From positions 48,858,230 through 48,922,229 of the forward strand of contig CM064509.1 of assembly GCA_032716605.1 (NCBI GenBank): a DNA stretch of 64,000 nucleotides, written 5' to 3'. This document shows positions 1 through 10,366 of this stretch, piece by piece; position 1 is the first letter of the stretch, and the number at the start of each line of letters is the position of its first letter. Origin of the DNA: Paralithodes platypus (Eukaryota > Arthropoda > Malacostraca > Decapoda > Lithodidae). A program made the position numbers and the translations under genes. The notes under the pieces are model-generated. The model was not told the origin of the DNA. It did no database searches and saw only the letters and a list, made by a program, of their open reading frames with translations.

Positions 1-359
1 ATAATCAAAACAAGAGAAAAACAAAATTAACAATAATAATAATGAAAACGATAACACAGTAAAACTAAGATAAACCAATAGTGCGCGTGCGACAGTAAGT
101 TAACATGAAAACAAGAGTTACATAGAGTTACATAAATACACATACCACACACACTTTGCAGTTGTTACTAAGCAGTCAGGCCTTAAATGATTATATAGTA
201 TTGGTTGCTACTGAGTTGCAGACAAAGACGGTAAACAAGAAGAAAAGAGAGGGATACACAGACTGCACAGATCTTGCGGTCACTACTAGGCAGTCCGGAC
301 TTAATTCTAACATAGCATTTGCTACTAAGTAAAAGATAAAAACAGCATTTTAAAATCTA
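1..359. other. AT-rich intronic sequence, nothing recognised
   Basis: AT-rich sequence with no open frame of useful length and no repeat that I can match elsewhere in the window. It is presumably intron 1 (or 5' flank) of the receptor gene. Confidence 0.5.
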
Positions 360-830
360 TATTACTCCAACCTCCTCGAAGTGGACGTCTAGCCTCCTTT
401 GAAATGTATCAAGTGTATTACATTGTACCACTTCTCTGGTAAGTTCTTCCACTCGTTGACCACATAGTAGGTGAAGAAGTGCTCTGCGACATAGAGATTT
501 GCCATACTGGTTTTTATTTCATTCCATTTCCATAAATTGATGAACTATTACTGAGTTTGAAGAGACTCTGTACCATTTTGTTTCCAAAGCTCTATATTAT
601 ATTTAAACATTCTATTAATTGACCTCACACTCTTATGTTTTTAAGTGAAAACAAATTATTTATTTTTCCTGATACAATGTATTTCTCAGTGACGGCATCA
701 ACATTGTAATTCTACCCTGCACTGACTCGAGTTTATCAATGTCCTTTTTCTGATTAAAGAGACCAAAATTGCACGCAATATTCAAAATGGGGCCTCACGA
801 TGTTATTAAATAACTGTACTATACTTTTTT
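360..830 (-). pseudogene. CR1/L2-like LINE, degraded 3' end of the RT open frame
   Basis: Read on the minus strand, broken frames give IVRPHFEYCVQFW, then KKDIDKLESVQGRIT, then VVNEWKNLPEK. These match in order the C-terminal end of CR1-group reverse-transcriptase proteins (compare the intact CR1 frame at 57168..58430, which has VRPLLEYCVQSWCPYYQKDI and later VVNLWNGLP). At least one frameshift lies just after the CVQFW segment. It is too diverged to belong to the CR1 family of the other copies in this window and is probably a separate, older lineage. No ends or target duplication were resolved. Confidence 0.6.
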
Positions 831-952
831 TCATTTATATAGGTAACATTTATTTGGATAAATCCCATTGAACTACTGGCCTTGTTCGCATCTGCTGCAC
901 ATTGATATCAGGTCGTTAAGTTTTAAAATATTAGAACACTCAGGTCTTTAAC

Positions 953-975
953 GCAGAGAGAGAGAGAGAGCGAGT
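953..975. repeat. short (AG)n tract
   Basis: About ten AG dinucleotides with one interruption, lying at the outer edge of the CR1 3' untranslated region. Confidence 0.8.
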
Positions 976-2285
976 ACAAAGTACAAAGGAAGTCAAGCAA
1001 CAAAAGTCCTAGCAACCCCTCGAGGTTGCTTGTCCTCTAAATCACTGCTGCTATGAATGTTCAACAGTGGTGTAGAGTAGGTGAAGGACAAGTGTAAAGG
1101 AAATTACTGCCCTGGGACTAATGTCCAAGGCAAGGCTATGATATGTTAGTAGGGGATACATTGGGTTATTAACATAACACAGCTATAAGTGATCCTTCGT
1201 GTATCTGGGGAAAAGAGAGTAACATCTTAGTTATTTAAATATTAACACAATGATCCTTGATGTGTCTCAGGAAGAAGGAAAACATGGTTATTCAATTACA
1301 TATGTGGTCAGCTGCGGATTTAAGGTAAGATATTTGTCTATGCGATGTTTAACCCTTTAGGTGTGGCGGTAAGAATACGCCCTTGTGGATATTTTCCCGC
1401 TAATTCCGCTCAATATATGTCACCTTAGCACCATATCGGTACCCCTGAGCAAATTGGAACAGGCTCCAATTAAAGTTTTAGGTCAAATTCGTCCTATAAC
1501 AGCCACCAAACCCTCCCTACCTCTTCACGCTACTGAGGAAAATGTATCAATACTTTGCTTGTTTCGTTTCTGACTAGCCAACCACCCACATTACACTTGT
1601 GAGCAAAAACATATGATTTGTCGTTTATTTCCACTCGCGATAATTCGATGATATATACAGTTATTTTATCATATGTTGTGTTTACAAGGCAGTATGAGTT
1701 TTTAAAATAATCATGAAATGAACCTCATTCATATCTGATATATAGCATTCATAAATACATGGAAAAGTGACCCAGTTTTCTTTGATTTTCAGCTTCTAAA
1801 ACATCACTTGTTTGGACACACACCCTTCCTTAACTAATGCACTAAGGTCACTGATATAAGTGTGGGTGGGAAACTTAGAAACTCCTGGATACTTCTGGCA
1901 ACAAGCAGGGTGGGTTGGTGCAACCTACTCAGCCGTTACTATCAAAACATATACTGTATGTACAGTATGTCGCCGCAGTATAGCCTTTTTTGCATAGGAC
2001 TTATTTGTAAGTCGGCCGCAAAGAGAGGGTTAAGGGAATCAACTGCAGTATGTAACATCTCGAGGAAGCCCATTCCACAAGTTGACAACTCGTTTGAAAA
2101 AGAAATTCTTAGAGTCATGTAAGTTAAAAGATTTTCCAATGATTTTGCAACCATTTTTCCGCATGTAATTTGATGGGTCGATCATTAAGTACTTATTGCA
2201 GTTCATGTTGTCGATACCTTTGATGATTTTGAACAATTGAACTAGGTCGCCTCTTAATTTGTGCTGGGGTAAAGGAATCATATGA
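973..2285 (-). mobile_element. CR1-like LINE 3' end, split by a TTAA element
   Basis: The minus strand carries the last ~80 codons of the same CR1 family seen at 57168..58430 (shared FKIIKGIDNMN, NGCKIIGKSFN and FFFKRVVNLWNGLPR). This is followed by its 3' untranslated region at about 973..1348, which matches 57000..57167 and 43720..43960. The coding tail is interrupted by a 677-bp TTAA element (1353..2029). Either side of that insertion the CR1 sequence resumes as in the uninterrupted copy. The copy is 5'-truncated at about 2285. It is a dead fragment. Confidence 0.8.
1353..2029. mobile_element. TTAA-flanked non-autonomous element (family E, 677 bp)
   Basis: TTAA at 1349..1352 and again at 2030..2033 bracket sequence beginning CCCTTTAGGTGTGGC and ending, on the other strand, CCCTCTCTTTGCGGC. 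The surrounding CR1 tail is continuous if this segment and one TTAA are removed, so it is an insertion. TTAA duplications and CCC-starting ends are typical of piggyBac-type elements. No transposase is present. Confidence 0.75.
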
Positions 2286-2770
2286 ATAATGATAATATAT
2301 TTTTTGTTATATGTGCCTTTACAATTATAGAAAGTGTTTTGTACTAGATACTAAACATAAATAGGTTCTTCACATACAACAAAGGACCAGATACTCATAA
2401 GTACAGTATATACGTACTTACTGTACATACTCTATTCTTCTATATAAGTATAAATCGCGTAGAGAGCAGAGAAAGAGGAACTGGTTAAAACGAAAATAAG
2501 ACATTCTAAAACTAAGTCAATAATGTACGTACTTATATTGTATGCAAAACTCGCATATACAGGTACAGTACATACACGGATATTTATACACATTTGCATA
2601 ATCACACTTACATATATTTGTACTTTTACATAAATAACACATATATTGAAATACACATAATATATATCTATACCAAAAAAACAAAACAAAAAACATAACT
2701 TTTACATTATAAATACATTAACGACTAGGTCTATATATAAATGCATGCTTACATACATGCATTCCTTCAT

Positions 2771-2802
2771 GCATACATACATACATACATATATACATAT
2801 AT

Positions 2803-2848
<46 letters not shown>
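2771..2848. repeat. (TACA)n/(CA)n microsatellite
   Basis: Runs of TACA and TATACA followed by about 14 CA dinucleotides. Confidence 0.9.
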
Positions 2849-2850
<2 letters not shown>

Positions 2851-3590
2851 GTAGATTATGTATATATATATGTGTCTATAGTGTATACTGTTTGTGGTTC
2901 GAGCCCGGCTGAGAGTATCAGGTGGATAAAAGAAGAGCATATATGCATGTAATGTGCATATATTTATGTATATGTATGTCTGTGTGTATGTGCTGTCAAT
3001 GGTTCGAGCCCGGTTGAGAATATAAGGTATATAATATATACATGTACTGTACGTGTGTTTGTATGGTCATATGCACATATGTATGTAAATATACGTACAT
3101 ATGAGCGAGAACATATTGCTCACTAGCGCAACTTCTGATTATAAATATATGCATAAGCATTATCTATTATTAAGTGTTCGTGTATCTTCATCCATGTATT
3201 TCCACCCTTAACAATAGAACGCCCAGCTTTTCCACATTTCGCCTTCTATCACACACACACACACACACACACACCTACACTACCGAGGATTAACCTCCCA
3301 TTGTAGTAGGCTTTACCTGACCCTACCTGTACGGACTTGAATGCTGCACCCTCTTTACCCTTTACCTCTTTACCCTGACCCTACCAAAACAGTTTTTGTA
3401 TGTATGTATGTTTGTGTGCATACGTGAGCGTTTGTGTATACGGACATGTGCACACTTACTGCATGTTCTTATGTTCTTATATATGTATGTATATGTATGC
3501 ATATGTATGTGCGTACATACGTGTATATATGTATGTTCTGTGTATGAGTAAGTAAAATAAATGTGTATATGTACTGTATATCACTTACTC
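2849..3590. other. Microsatellite-rich stretch with two tRNA B-box-like motifs
   Basis: A TATG/TACA-rich stretch. The motif GGTTCGAGCCC occurs twice, about 105 bp apart (near 2896 and 3000), each followed by similar sequence (GAGAGTATCAGG versus GAGAATATAAGG). This B-box-like string suggests two decayed tRNA-derived SINE heads or a local duplication. A (CA)n run lies at 3249..3273. No gene is seen. Confidence 0.4.
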
Positions 3591-3782
3591 TCATGGTTAT
3601 TTTATGATAATTTGTATTCTGCACCTGCATCATTATTGTATTTATTTATTTTGTTTGTAAACTGAGCTTACCATCTTCATATCTGTACATCTCATGTTCA
3701 TCCACTAAATTGTAAAATGTGTATTTTCAGCTCATAAGGCTGCCATTCTTTAATAAACCGTTTATTATTATTATTTATTAAC
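3590..3782 (+). mobile_element. Possible LINE 3' UTR ending in a (TTA)n tail
   Basis: Non-coding sequence with an AATAAA-like stretch ends abruptly in TTATTATTATTATTTATTAA. LINEs of the CR1/L2/RTE groups often end in short tandem repeats. There is no coding match, so this is a tentative call. Confidence 0.25.
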
Positions 3783-3889
3783 ATATATGTCCATACATGA
3801 TGTACATACGTACATACATACATAATTAAATAACTGCATACATTCCTACATAAATAAATCATACTAGTTAAACATTTGCTGCCTTTTAT

Positions 3890-4466
3890 ATTTCAATTTT
3901 AGAAAAGGCACCAACTCTTTACCTAGTATTTATCGTTCAATTAGCTTACCTTAGTTGTCCGTAAAATGCTATAAACACTCATATAGAGACAGACACGTAA
4001 ATCACTTAGAGGAAAACACTCATATAGAGACAGACACGTAAATCACTTAGAGGAAAACAAACATACTCAAAGACACTCAACATGGCTTCCGTAAGACACT
4101 CAACATGGCTTCCGTAAGACACTCAACATGGCTTCCGTAAGACACTCAACATGGCTTCCGTAAGACACTCAACATGGCTTCCGTAACAAACACTCAACAT
4201 GGCTTCCGTAACAAACACTCAACATGGCTTCCGTAACAAACACTCAACATGGCTTCCGTAACAAACACTCAACATGGCTTCCGTAAGACACTCAACACTG
4301 CTTCCGTAAGACACTCAACATGGCTTCCGTAAGACACTCAACATGGCTTCCGTAACAAACACTCAACATGGCTTCCGTAACAAACACTCAACATGGCTTC
4401 CGTAACAAACACTCAACATGGCTTCCGTAAGACACTCAACATGGCTTCCGTAAGAAAACGCTCAAC
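3890..4466 (+). pseudogene. CR1-like RT fragment containing an expanded coding minisatellite
   Basis: The + strand reads, with frame breaks, as the CR1 segment around YRPISLTSVLCKMLETLIRD, RDRLVNHLEENN and KDTQHGFRKK (compare 45592..45936 and 58340..58440). The part encoding the LIRDR..HLEEN stretch is duplicated once (about 3974..4058). The part encoding roughly DTQHGFRK is then amplified sixteen times (4070..4455) before the fragment resumes for about four codons and is cut by a TTAA element at 4468. The order of motifs is exactly that of CR1, so the minisatellite arose inside the element. Confidence 0.75.
4070..4455 (+). repeat. 16-copy minisatellite with two unit types (23 and 25 bp)
   Basis: Each unit contains ACTCAACATGGCTTCCGTAA. 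Units start with GAC (type A, 23 bp) or CAAAC (type B, 25 bp). They are arranged as five A, four B, three A, three B, one A, with one A unit carrying ACTG in place of ATGG. The block order implies at least one multi-unit duplication after the two types diverged. Confidence 0.9.
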
Positions 4467-4471
4467 CTTAA

Positions 4472-4679
4472 CCCATTCAGTACCAGGGACGTCACTGTCA
4501 TCATATTTTGGCAACTATTAGACGATTTTATTTAGCTTTGCACGGACCTATCGCAACTAAAAGGCTTCAAACTATCTCAGTCAACCCTGTTTAACTATCA
4601 CAGTTCCTTCCTAAGCTGCATAATATCGTGTAATATATAGCTAGATCAAATTTAACACACGTCGCTGGTACTCAAATGG
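4472..4679. mobile_element. TTAA-flanked MITE (family D, 208 bp)
   Basis: Flanked by TTAA at 4468..4471 and 4680..4683. The ends are inverted repeats: CCCATTCAGTACCAGGGACG on the left and CCATTTGAGTACCAGCGACG read from the right. It shares the internal string CTTCCTTCCTAAGCTG and its size with 42011..42216. Confidence 0.8.
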
Positions 4680-4691
4680 TTAATAAACCTC

Positions 4692-4694
<3 letters not shown>

Positions 4695-4749
<55 letters not shown>
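4695..4749. repeat. (AG)n microsatellite
   Basis: An almost uninterrupted AG tract of about 27 units. Confidence 0.95.
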
Positions 4750-4752
<3 letters not shown>

Positions 4753-4903
4753 AAAGGCGAGTTGATCTGGGTTTAAAAATACCTTATCAGAGGGATCGAT
4801 GCAAAAAGAAAAGACGAAATCCCGCTAGAAGAATTTTACGTGTACAAGAAATATTTCTCCTCTCTGCTTCTCTCTCCTTCTGAAGCACACTCACACATAC
4901 ATA

Positions 4904-4907
<4 letters not shown>

Positions 4908-4954
<47 letters not shown>

Positions 4955-5021
4955 AAGAGAGCGAGGGAGAGAGATAATGTTTTGTTTTTCAGTAGCTACG
5001 ATTTCCACTACCCCATCGCCA

Positions 5022-5068
<47 letters not shown>

Positions 5069-5083
5069 TTCTCTCTCTCTCTT
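4908..5083. repeat. (TA)n then (CT)n microsatellites
   Basis: A pure TA tract lies at about 4910..4951. A CT-rich tract interrupted by GT and TTT follows at about 5022..5083. The open frame spanning the TA tract is a repeat artefact. Confidence 0.9.
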
Positions 5084-5089
5084 TAGGTA

Positions 5090-6229
5090 TTAGTTTAGAG
5101 TGGCTGCATAGGGAATGGTGGCTTTAGTTACTCTAACCTCTTTACTGAAGCTGACTACTGGATATCCTGCGTCGACATTATAGATGTCGAACAATATTTT
5201 GTTGACTTATTTTGATGACATGTTTGTATAAATGAAGGAGGGCCGTAGTGTTTTATCTTGGAAAACCACTCGGTGAAAATCAATAGTACTTAACATAATG
5301 TGATTGTAAGTAACTTACATCTGTGAAGGAAATGAGTTGTCCCCTTGAGATTGACCAGGTATTCATTAAACATGTTGACCAACGTTTTTTAACGACCTCA
5401 ACAGGTATCTTGTAAGCTATTAGTCTGGCGCTCCTAATAATATGTCACATGAAGCATCAGTACGACACAAGAGGTTAAAATCACATGACCTGTCGGTCAG
5501 GAAATTTACAAGCGTTATGTAATTTAACCCTTGATTCGCGGCGACCGTCATATGATGGGAGAGAGGAAGTACCCCTTCTGTACGGTGCCCGTCACATGAT
5601 GGGCGCCATTTTGAGGCAATTATGAGCCCTGAGATAGAGGCCAGGCGTTGGAGGAAGCATAGGGGGGCTCCAACCGCTCGCCACAGCATGCGGGCACACA
5701 CTGAGGGTGAGAGACGGATGTCTCACTTATGTGCAATGTCACACATAGCAAAAACAGCCAAAATCACCCCTTTTTACCAATTTTTGCCTTCGTTTGCAAG
5801 ATCGTTACAAGGTAACCAGATGTCGTACAGTGATGATTCAAGTGTCATTGGCAAGCTCTATCATTGTAATTTTACGGATATATAATTGTATTACGTTGTA
5901 TTACAACTAAAAAAATCCTTTTCATGGGTATCGGCAGTTTAATAACTTATGATTATTTAGAGAGACTGACATCTTATTAGGCATTTATTCAAAGGCTACC
6001 ACACAATTGCCTAAATTAATTACCAGCAAGTGTTAGTGTGACTCCACCTTCGTGCAGGGAAGCAGATGAAAACGACCAAAATCAGTAACCACAAACATTT
6101 ATGAAGCATCACCCAGGATTGCCTTCCTCCTTCCAATGATTGTAGTATCATCAGCAGCAAAATCCTAAAATATTGATAAACTACAGTAGTACAAAATTTG
6201 ATCAAATTATTTTTTAGCCATCCAGCCTA
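5090..6229. other. Unclassified intronic sequence
   Basis: No gene or named repeat was recognised. Short frames at 5420..5701 and 5622..5885 overlap on opposite strands and show no family signature, so they are treated as chance. A TTAACCCTTGATTCGCGGCG string at about 5524 resembles the left end of a TTAA element, but no matching right end was found. Confidence 0.4.
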
Positions 6230-6231
6230 TA

Positions 6232-6273
6232 GTATGTATGTATGTATGTATGTATGTATGTATGTATGTATGC
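6232..6273. repeat. (TATG)n microsatellite
   Basis: About ten TATG units ending in TATGCATATA. Confidence 0.95.
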
Positions 6274-6483
6274 ATATACTGAGGCACATACCCCATAGCT
6301 GGAGGTGGCTGACAGAGCCCGAACATAAAGATTTAAAGCTCTAATTCTTAGGGTCCAGGACCACTGTCGTGTTCCCTCGCCCTTTTCTCTGTCTCATCTA
6401 GTAGGTGTGAGTGAGGGATATAAAAGGCAGGACTGCCTGTAGCCAGTGCCTCCCCCAGAGTTGAAAGAGTGACAGGGCCAAAA

Positions 6484-7177
6484 TCAAAGGACGTTCGAGC
6501 CAAAATGCCTGGATACAAGGAGTTTGAAGCAACTTAAGTCATAGGAAGAGAGAAAGACTGATTCTGGGAGAGAGTTCCAGGGCTCAGCTGTTGAATAGCA
6601 GAAGGACTGAGAATCACGTTTCACTTTTGGGTTGGAGAGTTGCACAGAATAGGGGTGGGATTGTGTTGCAAGGCGGGTACTACATACCCTACATAGAGGA
6701 GGTGGTATGCACTGGGAAAGCTCTGAGGAACACTGATTATTGTAGTAGCGATAGAATACCGAGAGAGATGCAACATGCGGCGAAGAGAGAGAGAGTTGGT
6801 GAGTGGACGGGAGTTTATGATACAAAAGGCTTTCCTTTCTACTTTATCTAGGAGTTCGGTGTGAGAGGATCCTCCTCACACATGTGAACAATAATCAATA
6901 CAATGACGCACTGTGCCCCTGTACAGAGCAAGAAGCTGTGCAGGGGCAAAGAACCCCTTGAGGCGGTTGAGCACACCCAGCTTCTAGGAGGCTGCCATAG
7001 CAAGACTGTTAATATGGTCCTTCCAAGAGCGAGCAGAAGAAAAAGAGACACCACGAATATTGAGAGAAGATGAAGGATTGATTTTTGAATTGTTGAACTA
7101 TATGGGATAGTCCTCTGGGAGTTCCCGACGGGTAGTAAGATGGAGAAATTGGGTTTTGGAAGCATTAAAATCAACAA
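6484..7177 (-). pseudogene. LINE C-terminal region of the same Jockey-type element
   Basis: Two minus-strand frames cover the conserved post-RT region: LLWQPPRSWVCSTASRGSLP in a shifted frame, then SLSVFYRYYNNQCSSELSQ, LATQSHPYSVQLSNPKVK and EPWNSLPESVFLSSYDLSCF. Every other fragment of this family in the window repeats the same block. A frameshift near 6840 separates the two. It is used here as the diagnostic tail of the family. Confidence 0.8.
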
Positions 7178-7212
7178 GGTTTTCTCTGCCCCAATTGGAA
7201 ATAGTAGTTAGA

Positions 7213-8031
7213 TCAGAAGATAAGTGTTGTATGCTTCATTACGTTTGTTTTAAGGAATTGCTGGCTGGGGCGTTCTGGAAAACTAATTGAGTAGTGTAGG
7301 GTAGAGTTGTCTGTGTATGAATTTATGGGACTGGATTTACAATTGAGAAGATAATTTATGAACATTAGAAAGAGAATGGGAGATAGGACAGAGCCCTGAG
7401 GAACACCAGAGTTGATAAGACGAGGAAATGAGCGATGGCCATCCACAACCGCAGCTATGGAACGGCCGGAAAGGAAATTTGAGACAAAGGCACAGATGGA
7501 GGGATAGAAACCGAAGTAGGGTAGTTTAGAAATTACATTTTTGTGCCAGACTCTATCGAAGGCTTTCGATATGTCAAGTGCAATAGAGAAGGTCTCACCG
7601 GAGTCCCAAAAGGATGATGACCAAGAGTTTGTAAGATATGAAAGAAGATCACCAGTAGAGCGATCCTTAAGGAAGCCATACTGACAATCTGAGAGAAGAT
7701 TATGAGAAGAGAAATACTTAAGAAATTTGAAAGCAAGAAAAATTTCAAAGACTTTAGAGATACAAGAGATGAGAGCAATTGGACGATAGTTGGACGGTTG
7801 AGAGTGGTCATCCTTCTTTCGGACAGGTTGAATGAGAACAAACTTCCAGCAAGAAGGCAAGACGTTAGAGGAGAGACAGAGACGAAAGAGTTTGCCTAGG
7901 CAGGGAGTCAGCACGGAAGCACAGTTTTTAAGTACAACAGGAGGAACATCGTCCAGACCATACGCCTTCTTAGTATTAAGTTCAGAGAGGGTAGAAAATA
8001 CATCTTTAGAAGAGATTAAGATAAACGGCAT
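7213..8031 (-). pseudogene. LINE reverse transcriptase domain (Jockey type)
   Basis: A single minus-strand frame of about 270 residues. It holds SNYRPIALISCISKVFE (RT motif 2a region), ALDISKAFDRVWH (motif A with its catalytic Asp) and GVPQGSVLSPILF (motif B). The catalytic YADD of motif C is altered to YTDN, which should abolish activity. Upstream frames are broken, and a perfect 20-bp inverted duplication at 8043..8087 lies just 5' of this frame. The element supplied its own RT for target-primed reverse transcription; this copy cannot. Confidence 0.85.
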
Positions 8032-8042
8032 AAGTAGAAGAG

Positions 8043-8087
8043 GCTATCCCTTCCTCTCCATCCCCCTGATGGAGAGGAAGGGATAGC
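8043..8087. repeat. Perfect 20-bp hairpin inside the LINE
   Basis: Arms 8043..8062 and 8068..8087 are exact reverse complements, separated by CCCCT. It interrupts the LINE reading frame 5' of the RT block. Confidence 0.9.
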
Positions 8088-8561
8088 ACAGGAATCATCC
8101 AAAGTGGAGTTTCTAGCAAACGTTTGAGCAAAGTGTTCAACTTTGTCAGAGTCAGAGGAAGAAAGTGATGGTTGTGCCATAAGAGTGGAAAAGAGGAAGG
8201 AAGGATGAGGAAGAAAAATTGGTGAGGTTTTTGGCTAGATGCCAGAAAGCTTGGAAAGAGGTAGAGTTGGATAGTTCAATGCATTTATTATTGATGAAAG
8301 AATGTTTGGCAAGTCAAAGAATAGATTTGGGTTGATTCCGGGCAGAAACATAGAAACAATGAGATTTTCTTGAGTGTTAAGGTGTCGGTACCATTTGAAT
8401 ACTTCCACCTTGTTGCGGACATCAGTCGAACAAGCGTGAGTAAACCAAGATTATTTTGCATTAGACTGAGAGAAAGAAAATGGAATGTATGCTTCCATGA
8501 GAGGATTACCTCGGTAATGCATTCAGCACTCTCCGAGGATCCCTGGTCACGCAGGCAAAAG

Positions 8562-9290
8562 TCATTCCATGGGAAGATCAAAGAAGTACTGCCGAAGAGC
8601 CTCCCAGTCGGCAGCTCCAAAGTGCCCCAAGCGCCGCCGGTTGGGAGGATCTGGTGCCCATACTGGAGAGATAGAACAGGTGACAGATATTAGTTTATGA
8701 TCGGAGGAGCCCAAAGGAGAGAAAAGATTTACAGTATAAGCAAAAAGGTTAGAGGTTAGAAATAAGACAAGAATGTTCAGCCAATCTCCGAAGCGATCTG
8801 GGATACGGTTGTGTTGCTGGACTAACTGCTCTAGGTCATTTATGATAGAAAACATGTAGGCTTGTTCACGAGGTTGGTCAGTGGAAACAGAGGAGAGCCA
8901 TTGGTGGTGGTGAATGTTGAAATCTCCTAAGATGGAGATTTCTGCGAAAGGAGAGATGGATAGAATGTGTTCCACTTTAGAAGTTAGATAGTCAAAGAAT
9001 TTTGGATAGTCAGTAGAATTAGGGGAGACATAAACAGCGCAGAAATATTTAGTTTGAGAGTGACAAGAAAGCTTTATCCAGAGAGTTGAGAATTCAGAAG
9101 AATCAAAGTTGGGAACACGAGAGAAAGCAAGATTGTTGCGTACATAGACGCAACATCAACCTTTGGCTTGAAACTGAGGATAGAGATAGTAGGAGGATAC
9201 AAAGAAGGGTTTGCTGTCAGTAGACCCAGACAACTGCGTTTCAGTGAGAAAGAGAAGATCAGGGTTGTCATGGGAGCAAGACGTTTATGC
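8562..9290 (-). pseudogene. LINE endonuclease (APE-type) domain
   Basis: Minus-strand frames contain LLFLTETQLSG-like sequence near 9240, then ILGDFNIHHHQWL and, further on, SPLGSSDHKLISVT. These are the E (TET), D (GDFN) and SDH signatures of apurinic-type LINE endonucleases, which nick target DNA to prime reverse transcription. The domain is spread over at least two frames (9074..9298 and 8562..8975), so at least one frameshift separates the N-terminal third from the rest. The distal section around 8288..8620 leads toward the RT. Confidence 0.75.
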
Positions 9291-9597
9291 TTTACCATCC
9301 TTCCCTTGCACTCAGTATCAGCTACTAGATTAGCCTTTCATTTTATCTTGAAGTTTCTATAAATCATTAAATGTATTTATAGTTTGTAAGTGTAAGACCA
9401 ATACCTATCAATGGAAATGTTACAAATAGTAACCTAATATTCTATTGTAATTTGTGCATTAGACTATAAACATGTCATAAAACTCTTTGTCTACAAACTA
9501 GCTTTCGAATAAGCCATCAGTTCAAAAACTATAATTATAATAACAAAATAAATAAAAACTACCCGAACCTGACCTTGTGTTTTCCCTTCCCCCACAG

Positions 9598-9785
9598 GCA
9601 GCAGTAACTTCAGCAGCCAGGGTCCCTCGACTCCAGTGCCCGAGCTCAAGCTGGAGCAAAACGACGAGAAGCGCTTGTTGGACGCGCTTATGAGGGGCTA
9701 CGACCGTAACGTTAGACCGGTCCGTAACGCATCACACCGCATCGTCATACAGCTGGGAATCACACTCACCCAGATTTTTGACATG
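9598..9785 (+). CDS. Nicotinic acetylcholine receptor subunit, exon 2 (N-terminal ligand-binding domain)
   Basis: A 188-bp exon bounded by a strong acceptor (TTTTCCCTTCCCCCACAG ending at 9597) and a donor (GTAAGA at 9786). It starts with two bases of a split codon and ends on a codon boundary. The frame is open throughout and encodes a polar leader followed by NDEKRLLDALMRGYDRNVRP and VRNASHRIVIQLGITLTQIF, ending IFDM. This is the first helix and beta-1 strand region of nAChR ligand-binding domains, with one N-glycosylation sequon (NAS). The next exon begins DEKNQ, giving the family-typical DMDEKNQ junction. The receptor is a pentameric ligand-gated cation channel of the plasma membrane. Subunit type (alpha or beta) cannot be decided here because the vicinal-Cys exon is not in view. 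A 5' signal-peptide exon must lie upstream but was not identified in 1..9597. Confidence 0.93.
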
Positions 9786-10205
9786 GTAAGAAATTAACTT
9801 GTAAAAGGTGACTATACAGTATTTATTGATAGATATATTGATGGATAGAGTGGGAGAGATAATCAGAGAAAAACTGGTAATGAAGAAGCTTTCCTTACGC
9901 AGTACCTAAGCATGGCATGATACATATACTTCTACCGAGCATACCTAGTGGAGAAGACTCTCCCCCATTCCCATCCTTACAAAGGATACATTCAACCTGA
10001 ACGAATGATCTTTCGTTTGGATGTATGCTTATCGGGTGTGTGTGTGAGTGCTTAATAATTAGAAAATGCTAGCTTTCTTATTGATATTTTGTTTTAACGA
10101 ACAATATCTCCACAACCATTATATATGTTACGGCCTTTTTGCGAAATGACCGGGAGCTTTGCAAAATGACCAAAAACCTAGGCCTTTTTGTAAAATGACA
10201 CTTAA

Positions 10206-10235
10206 CACCTTACGAGCGGCCTATGCAAATAAGGG
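10206..10235 (+). mobile_element. 30-bp micro-derivative of the 480-bp TTAA MITE
   Basis: TTAA at 10202..10205 and 10236..10239 flank 30 bases. They begin CACCTTACGAGCGGCCTATG, the left terminus of the 480-bp family, and end AAGGG, its right terminus. The opposite foldback arm reads straight through as CCAGACATTAAGTGTC, giving the empty site with one TTAA. Confidence 0.8.
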
Positions 10236-10322
10236 TTAATGTCTGGCCCATTTGCAAAATGTCCAGCATATTGGCCTTTTTGTAATATTACCTGTGCCCT
10301 TTTGCAAAATGACACCAAACGT

Positions 10323-10366
10323 CTAACCTAACCTAACCTAACCTAACCTAACCTAACCTAACCTAA
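10323..10366. repeat. Arthropod-type telomeric repeat (CTAAC)8.8
   Basis: Eight CTAAC units plus CTAA, the complement of the TTAGG-type telomere repeat used by many arthropods, uninterrupted, inside the foldback loop. Confidence 0.9.

Larger units (their letters stand above)
6395..9298 (-). mobile_element. Jockey-superfamily LINE (BS-like), near-complete pol, decayed
   Basis: The minus strand carries, in order, an endonuclease, a reverse transcriptase, a C-terminal region and a 3' untranslated tail. It is the reference copy for at least six other fragments in the window (14308, 16558, 46480, 49530, 56060 and 59932). Frames are broken by several shifts and stops, so it is a fossil. The 3' end is judged from the tail shared with the other copies (GTGCCTCCCCCAGAGTTGAA near 6448). 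The family call (Jockey/BS type) comes from recalled motif patterns, not a search. No poly(A) or target duplication was resolved. Confidence 0.8.

Noticed and set aside
5524..5900. Another TTAA element starting CCCTTGATTCGCGGCG
   Set aside because: No matching inverted right terminus or second TTAA could be found.
10323..10366. True chromosome end
   Set aside because: Only 44 bases, flanked on both sides by foldback arms and long internal sequence, so it is an interstitial tract.
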